Below, piece by piece: positions 45,305-54,729 of a stretch of DNA of 64,000 nucleotides. The translations under genes and the position numbers were made by a program. The notes below the pieces were generated by a model. It had not been told where the DNA came from. It made no database searches and saw nothing but the letters and a program-made list of their open reading frames with translations. The DNA is taken from contig NZ_JAGIKZ010000001.1 in the NCBI RefSeq assembly GCF_017874625.1, positions 124,001 through 188,000 on the forward strand, read 5' to 3'. Each line of letters begins with the position of its first letter. Position 1 is the first letter of the stretch. The stretch is from Cytobacillus eiseniae (GTDB taxonomy: Bacteria; Bacillota; Bacilli; Bacillales; Cytobacillaceae).

Positions 45305-46012
45305 CTACCATTCTTTTGGTTCATAATTTAATTCATTAAATAATTTGGTTTTTTCCTTTTTTGTTAGATCACGCCATTGGCCAACAGGGAGATTGCCTAA
45401 GTGGATATTCATGATTCGTATACGTTGCAAACGATAGACTTCATATCCCAGTTCGGCACACATCCGGCGAATTTGTCGATTCAAGCCCTGTGTCAAGATG
45501 ATTTGGAAATCAAATTTAGAAAGTTGTCTAACTTCACAAGGAAGTGTTTTTGTCCCAAGAATTTTAACACCCTCTGACATTTGCTTCAAGAATTCAGGTG
45601 TGATCGGCTTATCCACTGAAACGATGTATTCTTTCTCATGCCTATGCTCAGCTCGTAAAATTTCATTGACAATATCGCCATCATTCGTTAGAAGAATAAG
45701 GCCATCTGAATCTTTATCTAATCTGCCAATATTAAAGATTCTCAAAGGATGATTGACGAGATCAACAATATTGCCCTTCACTTTTTTTTCGGTTGTGCTC
45801 GTAATGCCAACAGGTTTATTTAAAGCAATGTAGACATAGTTCATTGCCAAACGAATCGGATTTCCGCTAACTAGAACATCATCTCCTGGTTCGACTTGGC
45901 TGCCTACTTTAGCAACTTTTCCATTAATTGTTACTCGGCCTTCACTTATTAACCGATCTGCCCCACGTCTAGAAGCATGACCAGACTCACTAATATATTT
46001 ATTAATCCTCAT
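45305..46012 (-). CDS. rluF: RluF-like 23S rRNA pseudouridine synthase
   Basis: About 235 residues. N-terminal S4 RNA-binding domain ([19 protein letters not shown], about 1-60) and RsuA/RluF-type catalytic domain with the active-site Asp in [29 protein letters not shown] and [12 protein letters not shown] are typical of the RluF branch, which modifies U2604-type positions in 23S rRNA. The ATG at 46012 has AAGGAT nine bases upstream; the frame from the TTG at 46021 lacks one. Stands alone. Confidence 0.9.
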   Translation of the reverse strand: MRINKYISESGHASRRGADRLISEGRVTINGKVAKVGSQVEPGDDVLVSGNPIRLAMNYVYIALNKPVGITSTTEKKVKGNIVDLVNHPLRIFNIGRLDKDSDGLILLTNDGDIVNEILRAEHRHEKEYIVSVDKPITPEFLKQMSEGVKILGTKTLPCEVRQLSKFDFQIILTQGLNRQIRRMCAELGYEVYRLQRIRIMNIHLGNLPVGQWRDLTKKEKTKLFNELNYEPKEW

Positions 46013-46150
46013 GTTTACCAATCCTTAAGAAATGTATATTTTCTAAAGAATACATGACAAACACAATCTTTTCAAGAAAGAATATTTTAATACATAAGAA
46101 ACCCAATGGGCAAAAATGATTTCTAGTTCGTTTTTATTTTATTCTTTGCA

Positions 46151-46208
46151 CGGGTTGTTGCTATTTTACCCATCATTGGCAGAGAGTGATTTTCGCTCTA
46201 ATCAATTG
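46151..46208. repeat. Reduced relative of the GC-rich repeat
   Basis: TTGCTATTTTACCCATC and TGATTTTCGCTCTAATCAATTG resemble the left flank, left end and right end of the GC-rich repeat at 20.95-21.2 kb, but the central 170 bp are missing. It could be an internal deletion or an excision scar. Confidence 0.4.
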
Positions 46209-46236
46209 TAGTATCGCCTTATTTTTAGGCGAATTA

Positions 46237-47076
46237 TTATGAGCTCTTTATTTTTAAAACAGGTTGAGTGTCAAGCTGTTCAGATGAAATCGCTTTCTTT
46301 TTATTCACTAAATGAAGTGCTAATCCTGTAAAAACAAATCCGCCAACAAAGTTTCCTATTGTTACAGGGATTTGATTCCATAACCACCAATCAGAAAAAC
46401 TGATATCTGCACCCATTAGCATGGCTGTTGGAATAACAAACATATTTACGACTGCGTGCTCGAACCCATGGGCGAAAAATAAAAAGACAGGCAGCCACAT
46501 AGCAGCAATTTTTCCGATAGTTGAGCTTGAGACGAATGCCATGAAGGCACCGAGGGTAACCATCCAATTACAAAGAATCGCTTTCGTTACCGCTAAAATA
46601 ATCCCTTCTCCACCAAGTGCTTTATATGTAAGAGTCTTTCCTTCAGCAACAGAGATCATCTTCTCTATGATCGGTCCTTCTGTTATATGTCCGACCTTTG
46701 TAGCTGAAATATAGAATAATATCCCATAAAGTAGGGAGCCTAAAAGATTTCCTATAAATGCCCAAAAGAAATTATAACCAATATTTTTACTAGTTGTTAG
46801 CCCTCTTAACCTTGCGAGTGGAAGCATGGCAAAATTACCAGTAACAAGTTCCAATCCTAATAAGAGAATAAGGACAAAACCAATTGGAAAGACAAATGCA
46901 CCAACAATATTAAGATTTGTTTCTGTCGCGGCAGTATACGCAAGTGTTGTGGCAAACCCTAAGAAGGAACCTGAAAGGATCCCTTTTATTAAAATATCTT
47001 TCACACTTAAAGTAGATTTGTAAGCACCAGCCTGTGCAACATCCTCTACTAATTGAGCTGGTTTAATATAATCCAA
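46237..47076 (-). CDS. Formate/nitrite transporter family channel
   Basis: 279 residues with six helices, typical of the FNT family (FocA, NirC, HSC). GLELVTGNFAMLPLARL, NFFWAFIGNLLGSL and WMVTLGAFMAF carry the pore motifs. N-terminal YIKPAQLVEDVAQAG is like Bacillus YrhG and other formate-channel proteins. The exact anion (formate, nitrite or hydrosulfide) cannot be decided. No formate dehydrogenase cluster adjoins, although the YoaE-type molybdoenzyme lies about 8 kb away. Confidence 0.88.
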   Translation of the reverse strand: MDYIKPAQLVEDVAQAGAYKSTLSVKDILIKGILSGSFLGFATTLAYTAATETNLNIVGAFVFPIGFVLILLLGLELVTGNFAMLPLARLRGLTTSKNIGYNFFWAFIGNLLGSLLYGILFYISATKVGHITEGPIIEKMISVAEGKTLTYKALGGEGIILAVTKAILCNWMVTLGAFMAFVSSSTIGKIAAMWLPVFLFFAHGFEHAVVNMFVIPTAMLMGADISFSDWWLWNQIPVTIGNFVGGFVFTGLALHLVNKKKAISSEQLDTQPVLKIKSS

Positions 47077-47443
47077 TATAATACCTCCATTTATCCTTCA
47101 TCGTAGGTTGTTATCGAGCGATCATTGAAAAGCACTAACTAATGAAATAGAATGTACGAATTTTCAATTCTTGAAAGTTGCCCAATATGTAACGAGATCC
47201 TAACTTTTTTCTATTGCTAATTGAATTTTCAATCGAGTCTAGCCAATATATATATTAATGAGTATGTTTTACACATTTCAAGCATTATTTACAAAATTAT
47301 ACATTTAATTATAGATATGGTAATTAACATTTAAATAGTGATTGCGGTGAAAAGATAGAAGTTATAGTTGCTTTTCTTTCGCATAAAAGCTATGGTTTGA
47401 TAGGTAGAAAGAGATAATAGAGGCAAAGGAAGGGAATATTTGC
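47077..47443. other. Divergent intergenic region
   Basis: About 367 bp between the FNT gene and the methyltransferase gene, very AT-rich, holding the promoters of both. I see no FNR-type TGTGA-N6-TCACA site, repeat or hairpin of note. Confidence 0.4.
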
Positions 47444-48370
47444 ATGATTCATGGATATATTTATACGTTTACATATAGAAAGGAAGAAGCATCGCTTTTT
47501 CAAATGGAGATGCGTTCATTATTTAATTCAGTGAATACATCCATTATTTTAAAAAGCAATGAAGATGTTAATCCGAGCCGCAGTCCATTTATTAAGGAGC
47601 GGATTGATATAATGTTTGAAGGGGACGATCTAGAAGAAATAATCGTTCAAGCAGAACAAATGAATCTGCATGATTCAACTTTTAAGGTTCGTTTTGTGAA
47701 ATATAAAGATGTAAAGATTGGATATGATGAGCGTCTTGCAATCGAAAGAAAAGTAGGCTGGTCTATTAATGGAGAGGCAGATGTTCGAAACCCTGATCAA
47801 GTTTTTGGAATTGTGCTGTTAAATGATCGTTGGTACTTTGGAAAGTATGAAAAAAATGAAGCAGAATGGTTAAAGCATATGAAGAAACCACATACATTTT
47901 CGACTGCGCTGAGCACCCGCGTCGCCCGAGCAGTAGCTAATATTGCTGTTCCACATCCAGAAGGAGTACGAGTCATCGATCCATGCTGCGGGATTGGAAC
48001 TGTATTAGTTGAAGCGCTATCGATGGGAATTGATATTACGGGTCGAGATATTAATTCGAGAGTTGTATATGGTTCAAGAAAGAATATTGCTTATTTTGGG
48101 TTTGAAGCGGAGGTCACGCTTGGTCCGATCTCGGATATTACGGAGAAGTATGATGTTACTATTATTGATTTACCGTACAATTTATATACACATGTCACAC
48201 TTGATGAGCAGTTTGACATTATTAAACATGCCCGTCGGATTTCGAAAAAGGCAGTATTCATTACAATTGAAACGATTGATGATATGCTTGAAGAGGCGGG
48301 ATTTGAAATCCAAGATCGCTGTGAGGCAAGAAAGGCGAATTTTAGTAGGCAGATACTTAGCTGTATTTAG
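47444..48370 (+). CDS. RNA methyltransferase (Trm11/TrmG10-like)
   Basis: 308 residues. The SAM-binding motif I is DPCCGIGTVLVEAL and the catalytic motif IV DLPYN (a variant of the NPPY/DPPY type used by amino-methyltransferases). The N-terminal 150 residues probably hold an RNA-binding, THUMP-like region. Homologues modify guanosine 10 of tRNA; the same is likely here. GGAAGGG precedes the ATG. Downstream DNA runs into a convergent small gene. Confidence 0.8.
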   Translation: MIHGYIYTFTYRKEEASLFQMEMRSLFNSVNTSIILKSNEDVNPSRSPFIKERIDIMFEGDDLEEIIVQAEQMNLHDSTFKVRFVKYKDVKIGYDERLAIERKVGWSINGEADVRNPDQVFGIVLLNDRWYFGKYEKNEAEWLKHMKKPHTFSTALSTRVARAVANIAVPHPEGVRVIDPCCGIGTVLVEALSMGIDITGRDINSRVVYGSRKNIAYFGFEAEVTLGPISDITEKYDVTIIDLPYNLYTHVTLDEQFDIIKHARRISKKAVFITIETIDDMLEEAGFEIQDRCEARKANFSRQILSCI

Positions 48371-48440
48371 TGGGATTTCTTTAGAAACAGATCAAATGCA
48401 ATTAGACAAATTATGTTGGAGTATTTCATTGTCATCTAAG

Positions 48441-48472
48441 AAAAAAATCCTTGGCAAAATGCACAAGGATTC
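48441..48472 (-). terminator. Terminator of small minus-strand gene
   Basis: On the minus strand, ATCCTTG-loop-CAAGGAT followed by seven T; overlaps the stop codon region of the 48.47-48.69 kb gene. Confidence 0.85.
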
Positions 48473-48686
48473 ATGAAATATTTTCTTCAATGGGAGTAAG
48501 GGCGCCCTTCTTTAACCAATATTGAAAGCTTTCCAGTGGGAATACACCTCTGCAATCTGGATTGTTCATTTGGATAATCACACTTGATGCTGTTACTTCA
48601 ATTATTTTTAAAGATTGGGACTGGCTAATATTTGGAATAAAGCTATTATTCATTTCATATTCTGCATTATTCGTAATTTTAATCAT
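48471..48686 (-). CDS. Small conserved-looking protein, unknown
   Basis: About 71 residues, soluble, no Cys motif beyond PDCRGVF. ASSVIIQMNNPDCRGVFPLESFQYWLKKG suggests a small beta-rich domain. The ATG at 48686 is preceded by AAAGGTGTGG at a good distance; its own terminator supports a real gene. No family recognised. It lies just before the MHYT-GGDEF-EAL gene's 3' end on the same strand, 48 bp away. Confidence 0.65.
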   Translation of the reverse strand: MIKITNNAEYEMNNSFIPNISQSQSLKIIEVTASSVIIQMNNPDCRGVFPLESFQYWLKKGALTPIEENIS

Positions 48687-48733
48687 TTTTACCACACCTT
48701 TATAGTTAATTAGCTTTAGCTTTCCTATTATAC

Positions 48734-50779
48734 TTATTTTTTATCCATATAATGGAACCCTCTTGCCCACTCAATTAATTCGGTAGCAATTAGTGGCTTA
48801 GCAAAATAATATCCTTGGAGTTGTAAAGGATAGCCTGTTGATGCAAGAAAGCTAACTTGCTCCTTCGTTTCAACCCCTTCAATAACAATTGTTAAGTTTA
48901 ATGAGTGACCAAGTGCAATAATGGATTCAAGGATGGCAGAATCCTTTTCTGAGCTTGGAACCTCATCAACGAATGATTTATCAATTTTTAGTGTGGAAAT
49001 AGGCATTTTTCGTAAATTCGACAAGGAGGAAATTCCTGTACCGAAGTCATCAAGTGCAACAGAAAATCCAATTTCCTTGTAAGTGCTAATTGCACGTATC
49101 GTTGAGTTGATCGATGACATTACACTTGTTTCCGTTATTTCTAATTCAATATCTGAGGGCTCGATATTATTTTTAGTTAATGCTTTTTTTAATACTTTTC
49201 TCAATCGATGTGAAGTTAAATACTCACCAGGAATATTTATGGCTACTTGAAAATGGTGGATAGCCTCCTCACGCCACTCACCAATTTGTTTACATACTGT
49301 TTTAATGATCCAATCCGTTAAATCACTAATTCGTTGGTTTTTTTCTAAAATAGGGATAAAATCTGCTGGTGAAAGAAAGCCATACTCTGGATGATTCCAT
49401 CGAATAAGTGCTTCTAAGCCAACTATCTTTTTACTTTCCACATCGATTTTCGGTTGATAGACAAGGTAGAATTCATTCTTTTCCATGGATGGATTCATGC
49501 TATTTAAAATATCTTGTTCAAATGAATACGTATGCACTGATTTATCAAATCGTATAATCTCATGTTGAAACTGAATGGAGGGACTTGATAGGACAGAAAG
49601 TATATCTGAATATAATTTCTTCGGATTTTCTTGGTCAGTGACGCTTGTTATTGCACAAACTGTTTCTAAATTTATTGAATGATTATTAATCACGATTGGC
49701 TCTTTAAATTTCTGAGCAATTGATTCCATTGCAGCCAGTAATTCATCGAAGCGATTTTCTCCTTGCACGAGGAGGGCATATCGATTTCCTTCTAATTGAT
49801 ATAGCTCTGACATCGGTAATTTTAATGTAGACAAGCTATCCACGACGTAACGAATCACCTGGTCACCTAAGTAAAAACCATATTCCGTATTGATTTTCTC
49901 TAGGTGATGTATATGCCAAACAGCAATACTTCGGTTTATTTTCACTCCTTTATTAAGCATACGCTCATAACTACGCCTATTAGGAAGTTTTGTTAGTAAA
50001 TCAAAGTAACTAACCTTAAAATCTACATAGCGATCGACAAGAGTAGACAAGAGCAAGATGCTTAATAAAAAAATAATTCCTAAGGATACACTTGAAATTA
50101 AAAATGTCGTATCCATCTTATGTTCAGGTATAAGAATATGATGGATCGGTATATAAAAAGAAGTACCTAACATGCCAATATAATGCATACTTGATATTGC
50201 TAGACCAATCAAAATGGAGACAAAAACCTTTGCAAGCTGATTTTTCATGTAGTTTAAACTGCGAGAAAAAATAATTAATGCAATGATTGAGACAAGGATG
50301 GCAATAATAATAGATATGGAAAAATACAGTGGATTGTATGTGAAAATTGCATCCATCTTCATAGAGGACATACCAATATAATGCATCGTACTAATTCCAA
50401 CGCCCAAAGCAATCCCAGCTATTGAAAGACTCAATATAGATCCCTTCGATTGTTTGATGATGTAAAAGGCAAAAAAGGATGCTGCTACTGAAGGAATAAT
50501 TGAAAGGAATGTTAGGAAATAATCATAATGCATTTGAACTGGCAAGGAAAGGGCTGACATGCCAACAAAGTGCATGGTCCAAATGCCAAATCCCAATGCT
50601 AACGATGCTAAGAAAAGCCAAATATTGCGATGGAAAAAGCTATTTTGATACATCCGTTCATTCATTGAAAGTGCAGTAAATGAAGCTAGACTAGCAATGA
50701 GTAACGATAAAATCACTAAAGGAATTGAATAATCTCCGTTCAATTCATAATAATAATCAAGTGATGGTGGTGAAAACAA
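48734..50779 (-). CDS. MHYT-GGDEF-EAL protein (YkoW-like)
   Basis: About 681 residues. N-terminal MHYT sensor of seven helices (about 10-245) containing MHFVGMSAL, TMHYIGMSSM and SMHYIGMLG, which may bind copper and sense oxygen or CO. A GGDEF-like domain (about 255-410) lacks the signature (EGNRYALLVQG instead), so it should not make c-di-GMP. The EAL domain (about 425-675) keeps EALIRW, EITET, DDFGTG and EGVET and should be a phosphodiesterase. Related to B. subtilis YkoW but without its PAS domain. TTG at 50779 has AGAGG eight bases upstream, better than the TTG at 50785. Confidence 0.92.
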   Translation of the reverse strand: MFSPPSLDYYYELNGDYSIPLVILSLLIASLASFTALSMNERMYQNSFFHRNIWLFLASLALGFGIWTMHFVGMSALSLPVQMHYDYFLTFLSIIPSVAASFFAFYIIKQSKGSILSLSIAGIALGVGISTMHYIGMSSMKMDAIFTYNPLYFSISIIIAILVSIIALIIFSRSLNYMKNQLAKVFVSILIGLAISSMHYIGMLGTSFYIPIHHILIPEHKMDTTFLISSVSLGIIFLLSILLLSTLVDRYVDFKVSYFDLLTKLPNRRSYERMLNKGVKINRSIAVWHIHHLEKINTEYGFYLGDQVIRYVVDSLSTLKLPMSELYQLEGNRYALLVQGENRFDELLAAMESIAQKFKEPIVINNHSINLETVCAITSVTDQENPKKLYSDILSVLSSPSIQFQHEIIRFDKSVHTYSFEQDILNSMNPSMEKNEFYLVYQPKIDVESKKIVGLEALIRWNHPEYGFLSPADFIPILEKNQRISDLTDWIIKTVCKQIGEWREEAIHHFQVAINIPGEYLTSHRLRKVLKKALTKNNIEPSDIELEITETSVMSSINSTIRAISTYKEIGFSVALDDFGTGISSLSNLRKMPISTLKIDKSFVDEVPSSEKDSAILESIIALGHSLNLTIVIEGVETKEQVSFLASTGYPLQLQGYYFAKPLIATELIEWARGFHYMDKK

Positions 50780-50913
50780 GATCAAGACCTCTTTCTAACT
50801 AATTTGTAAATATTTTGAGTATACTCACTGATTGTAGTTCGATTGCACTATAAGGTCAATGGAAATATTGTAAAAAGATTATTCGAAAAAGACAGATAAG
50901 GGAGTGCAAGTTT

Positions 50914-51114
50914 ATGACAGAAGAAAAAGGGAATCATGTGAAAAAAGCAAATACGGGAGATATGATTCAGATCAAAAATGGAGCAGAAAAAGGGAGGAAG
51001 GGACGAGTATTAATTTTGCGTGAAAACTCTGTCATTGTTGAAATTGGCGTAAATAAAAAAACAGAGGAACCAATAAAAACGGTAGTCAATCATAAAAATT
51101 ATAAATTACTTTGA
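50914..51114 (+). CDS. DUF2187/KOW-like small protein (YkvS type)
   Basis: 66 residues. A KOW-like core, GDMIQIKNGAEKGRKGRVL followed by NSVIVEIG and TVVNHKNYKLL, matches DUF2187 proteins such as B. subtilis YkvS. KOW motifs bind RNA or ribosomal partners, but the function of this family is unknown. Start after GGGAGTG. Followed by a strong palindromic terminator. Confidence 0.85.
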   Translation: MTEEKGNHVKKANTGDMIQIKNGAEKGRKGRVLILRENSVIVEIGVNKKTEEPIKTVVNHKNYKLL

Positions 51115-51116
51115 GG

Positions 51117-51158
51117 AAACTGAGAATAATCCCCCTGGTAGGGATTATTCTCATAGTT
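51117..51158. terminator. Bidirectional terminator
   Basis: AAACTGAGAATAATCCC and GGGATTATTCTCATAGTTT form a long stem between the DUF2187 gene and the convergent protease gene. Confidence 0.8.
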
Positions 51159-51204
51159 TAAATAGTTATGTACTTTCTAACTAGAAAGCTGTCTAATGGT
51201 TTAA

Positions 51205-51969
51205 TTAGTTGGGCATATTTTGATGCACTTGTTCGATTGGAATTGCAAGACCTGTTTGATCTTTGATGGAGAGAGCATAAACAACACCAACGACTTCCCC
51301 GTGCCCATTAATAACAGGGCTTCCACTATTTCCTTTAAAGATCGGCGCAGAAATTCTAAGTACACCGTTCAAATTAGAGCCTTCTATTATATTTCCTTCA
51401 TTGACAATTTGATGATGTAGAAGTGGATTACCGATCACATAAATCGGATCATCTATTTGCCATTCTGCATTTTTGCTTAACGTGAGATAGGGCAGATTAT
51501 TACCTTGGATAGTTAAAAATGCAAGATCCAGATCGGGATTCGAATGTATAATGTTTCCATTGAATATCTCACCATTTGGAAAGGTTATTGTAATTGGGTT
51601 CATATTATCGATAACATGGTGATTTGTGATAATTAAGCCCTCTTCCGAAATATTAAAACCTGTTCCTTTTGAGTGTTGATCTTGGATAGTAACGACAGCT
51701 TCTTTATATGCTTGAATCTCTTCTAATTCTGAAAGCTCAGCTGATTTTTGTAAAAATTTAATTGAAGACATATTAAAGAGTTGTGGCCATATTTGTATGA
51801 CACTGACAAGCAGAGCAAAAGCAATCCCAATAGAAATCAGCTTTTTAAAGAAAGACCTTCGTTTTTTTTGACGATCCCTCAACCAATCATCTTCTTCGTT
51901 TGGTAGAAAGTCCTCCATAGGTGGCTCATCAAAATGAACTTCATTCTCATCTCTTTCATTATAGTCCAT
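51205..51969 (-). CDS. Membrane-anchored HtrA-like serine protease
   Basis: About 254 residues. A cytoplasmic acidic N-terminus (1-45), one transmembrane helix (about 47-66) and an extracellular trypsin-like domain. The triad is visible: His in TNHHVID, Asp in NPDLDLAFL and Ser in FKGNSGSPVI. Unlike the B. subtilis HtrA/HtrB/YyxA proteins there is no C-terminal PDZ domain; the chain stops right after the protease fold. The ATG at 51969 has GGGGGGA eight bases upstream. A role in envelope protein quality control is inferred. Confidence 0.87.
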   Translation of the reverse strand: MDYNERDENEVHFDEPPMEDFLPNEEDDWLRDRQKKRRSFFKKLISIGIAFALLVSVIQIWPQLFNMSSIKFLQKSAELSELEEIQAYKEAVVTIQDQHSKGTGFNISEEGLIITNHHVIDNMNPITITFPNGEIFNGNIIHSNPDLDLAFLTIQGNNLPYLTLSKNAEWQIDDPIYVIGNPLLHHQIVNEGNIIEGSNLNGVLRISAPIFKGNSGSPVINGHGEVVGVVYALSIKDQTGLAIPIEQVHQNMPN

Positions 51970-52169
51970 GCAAATTGTCCCCCCCAATTAACCTTATCTC
52001 TACTATACTATCTGAACCTTCAGATTGCTATTTCTGAAATTAGCATGGTTGTTAATAGTAGTAGAGTATGTCAATATATTAATTAATGATTAAAATCCTA
52101 TAACATATAGGATACAAGCTTCACATACATAGAGCATAACGAATGGAAATAGTAGGAGGTATTATTATA

Positions 52170-52511
52170 ATGGGGAACATACCTAATTGTCCAAAATGTA
52201 ATTCAGAATATACTTATGAAGATGGGAATCTGTATATTTGTCCTGAATGTGGGCATGAATGGAATCCGCAAGTAGAAAGTCAAATGAATGATGAGAAAAA
52301 AGTAGTGAAGGATGCAAATGGAAATACGTTAAATGATGGAGACACGATTACAATTATTAAGGACCTGAAAGTGAAAGGAAGTTCGTCCACTTTAAAAATA
52401 GGAACAAAGGTAAAAAATATTCGTTTAGTGGACGGGGACCATGATATTGATTGTAAAATTGAAGGTTTCGGTGCGATGAAATTAAAATCAGAATTTGTGA
52501 AGAAAGTATAG
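52170..52511 (+). CDS. PhnA/YjdM family zinc-ribbon protein
   Basis: 113 residues. An N-terminal zinc ribbon [21 protein letters not shown] (two CxxC) followed by [25 protein letters not shown] and a C-terminal [15 protein letters not shown], the full PhnA/YjdM pattern. Despite the name, the family has no proven role in phosphonate use. AGGAGG precedes the ATG at 52170 by ten bases; the frame from 52143 would start inside the leader. Followed by a terminator. Confidence 0.93.
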   Translation: MGNIPNCPKCNSEYTYEDGNLYICPECGHEWNPQVESQMNDEKKVVKDANGNTLNDGDTITIIKDLKVKGSSSTLKIGTKVKNIRLVDGDHDIDCKIEGFGAMKLKSEFVKKV

Positions 52512-52519
52512 GGAATAGA

Positions 52520-52551
52520 GGCTGATCATATTTGATCAGTCTTTTTTTTAT
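52520..52551 (+). terminator. Terminator after PhnA/YjdM gene
   Basis: GGCTGATCA and TTGATCAGTC flank a short loop and are followed by a long T-run. Confidence 0.9.
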
Positions 52552-52738
52552 ATATTTAGAAAAACAGAAATCTTAACTTTAGTTGTTGCAATTATTGTTT
52601 TAAGTATCAGTTTACTAATGCGTTCGTGAAAAGTTGGATGGGTCTATAATGGTCCTTTTTCTTTTTTCATGAGCATAGATTTTTGTTTCTTGAACTTAAT
52701 TGGTTACTATAGTATTAAAAAAAGAAGGGAAAATTGAA

Positions 52739-53740
52739 ATGACAAATATACAAATACCTGTGTCTGTGTTAAATCTTGCTCCTATAAGAAAAGGCTTTGA
52801 CCAAAAAGAAGCAATTGATTCAATGGTTGATTTAGCACAAGCAACTGAAAAAATGGGTTATACACGCTACTGGATTGCTGAACATCACAATACACCATCA
52901 TTAGTTAGTTCAGCCACTTCTATTTTAATAAAACATGCTTTAGAGCATACAGAAAAAATCCGCGTCGGCTCAGGAGGAATTATGCTTCCAAATCATTCCC
53001 CTTTAGTAGTTGCTGAACAATTTGGTACAATGGCAACGATCTATCCAGATCGTCTCGATTTAGGGCTAGGGCGTGCACCAGGAACAGATATGATGACCGC
53101 AAATGCTCTTAGAAGATCGAAGAATGACTCGGTTTATACATTTCCTGATGATGTGAAAGCTTTGCTGACGTATTTTGGCCCGGAACATACACAAGGATAT
53201 GTAAGGGCATATCCAGGAGTTGATTCAAATATTCCTATTTATATTCTTGGTTCATCAACGGATTCAGCCTTTTTAGCAGCAAAATTAGGCTTGCCATATG
53301 TATTCGCATCCCATTTTGCTCCACAACAGATGGATGAAGCGATTAGAATTTATCGGGAGCGATTCCAACCATCAGATTACTTAGAAGCACCATATATGAT
53401 GGTCTGTTTAAATGTGATTGCTGCTGAAAGTGATGAAGAGGCAAAGATAGAATCTACAACAATGCAGCAATTCTTTCTAAATGTTGTGCGTGGTTCACGT
53501 ATGCCATTGCTTCCACCAGTTAATAATATGGATCAAGTATGGAATCAACAAGAAAAAGAGATGTCCACATCCATGTCGCGATTAACTTTACTTGGAAGCA
53601 AAGATTCGATACGGGATCAGTTAACAAAATTTCAGGAGCAATATCAAGTTGATGAAATTATGGCAGTAACATATATGTACGATCCTGCTAAACAAAAACG
53701 TTCATATGAAATTCTAAAGGAAGTTGTAGATGGAAAGTAA
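52739..53740 (+). CDS. LLM class flavin-dependent oxidoreductase
   Basis: 333 residues with the bacterial luciferase-like TIM barrel. [43 protein letters not shown] and [28 protein letters not shown] are typical of the MsnO8/YvbT-like subgroup. Such proteins use reduced FMN for mono-oxygenation; the substrate is unknown. The ATG at 52739 lies after GAAGGGAAAATTGAA; the frame from 52700 lacks a ribosome site. A terminator follows. Confidence 0.9.
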   Translation: MTNIQIPVSVLNLAPIRKGFDQKEAIDSMVDLAQATEKMGYTRYWIAEHHNTPSLVSSATSILIKHALEHTEKIRVGSGGIMLPNHSPLVVAEQFGTMATIYPDRLDLGLGRAPGTDMMTANALRRSKNDSVYTFPDDVKALLTYFGPEHTQGYVRAYPGVDSNIPIYILGSSTDSAFLAAKLGLPYVFASHFAPQQMDEAIRIYRERFQPSDYLEAPYMMVCLNVIAAESDEEAKIESTTMQQFFLNVVRGSRMPLLPPVNNMDQVWNQQEKEMSTSMSRLTLLGSKDSIRDQLTKFQEQYQVDEIMAVTYMYDPAKQKRSYEILKEVVDGK

Positions 53741-53745
53741 TAGTA

Positions 53746-53776
53746 GAAGGGGCAGTCATCATTGACTGCCTCTTTT
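53746..53776 (+). terminator. Terminator after LLM oxidoreductase
   Basis: AGGGGCAGTCA and TGACTGCCTCT around TCAT, then TTTTAAT. Confidence 0.9.
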
Positions 53777-53956
53777 AATATGAACGTTAAAGGCGATTAA
53801 AGTATTTTTATTGGTAATATCCATAACATTTTATTTTTACGAATCAAAATTAGATAGGGAGGATACATTAGTAAAAGATTAATAATGCCCATTTATTTAA
53901 GGGATTTGCTTTCAATAAAATATCTCGAAATATCAACAAAAAGGGGAATGATACGT

Positions 53957-54181
53957 ATGAATGAATGGTTAAAAAGTTTAAAAACAGGAACGCCACAAGA
54001 AGGATACGAACTAGCGATTTTATTAGCAAGAAAAGGCGTAGCCTATACACAACCAGCTGAAGACATTCGAAAAAAACTACGAACAGAGTACGATGAAAAT
54101 GCAGATAGTCTTACACTTGCCTCACAAGTGATTGCGATTCATTTCCAAACAGTTGCAGCTGCAAATAATTATTGGAAATAA
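53957..54181 (+). CDS. Small soluble protein, unknown function
   Basis: 74 residues, mostly helical, no Cys or membrane segment. Sequence such as GYELAILLARKGVAYTQP suggests a compact helical protein. The ATG at 53957 has AGGGGA nine bases upstream; an ATG at 53948 would overlap it. No family recognised. It is followed by a terminator shared with a convergent tiny gene. Confidence 0.65.
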   Translation: MNEWLKSLKTGTPQEGYELAILLARKGVAYTQPAEDIRKKLRTEYDENADSLTLASQVIAIHFQTVAAANNYWK

Positions 54182-54313
54182 AATAATATATCCTGGTTAT
54201 TAGAGATAATGAAGATTGGCTTATTCTGAGTATTGTAATAGTCATACTATATAAGAAATTACAGTTTATGTCCTTTACACTAATAAATAATAGAAGACTA
54301 AGAGTTTCGCTGA

Positions 54314-54344
54314 GGAATGAAGGATTCTTTCCTTCATTCCTTTT
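54314..54344. terminator. Bidirectional hairpin at convergent genes
   Basis: GGAATGAAGGA and TCCTTCATTCC form an 11-bp stem followed by TTTTC. It overlaps the 3' end of the tiny minus-strand gene. Confidence 0.8.
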
Positions 54345-54486
54345 CAAATGTATCTATCTGCTGTTGATAGCTATGGGTCGATTTTGAACTTTGGGATAAC
54401 AGCTCCTCTGGTGTGTGATTTAGTCGGTCATATGCTTGGTTTGTCAAATAGATCACCTGATTTTTACTATGTTCATTTTTTTTCAT
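54334..54486 (-). CDS. Tiny hydrophilic protein, 50 residues
   Basis: ATG to TGA frame of 50 codons with GAAAGGATGAG just upstream. The protein is hydrophilic and helical (KNQVIYLTNQAYDRLNHTPEE), with no Cys or membrane segment. The good ribosome site and position against a terminator support it, but I recognise no family. Small Bacillus sporulation proteins have similar composition. Confidence 0.5.
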   Translation of the reverse strand: MKKNEHSKNQVIYLTNQAYDRLNHTPEELLSQSSKSTHSYQQQIDTFEKE

Positions 54487-54729
54487 CGATCTCATCCTTT
54501 CAATAAATCTTCCTCTACTAAATATGTCTCATATGATCTTTTCTATACCTTTTATGTGTAATCAATGGTGTTCTCTCCCAAATTCCTAAAGCATTAAAAG
54601 GGGTGTCAGGCGCTATTTTTGTTTATAATAGTAAAAGGAATGATTCCCATGAATATAATTACTTAAATCCGTAAGATAATAAATGGCAATGACTTAGGTG
54701 CAATAAGACGAATTTTGAAAGGAGATACA

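Noticed and set aside
47077-47443. FNR or Rex site before the FNT channel gene
   Set aside because: TGTTTTACACA near 47.27 kb only loosely resembles such sites and lacks the required symmetry.
48009-48476. 155-codon frame overlapping the methyltransferase gene
   Set aside because: Arg/Leu-rich shadow in another frame of a well-supported gene, with no motif or ribosome site.
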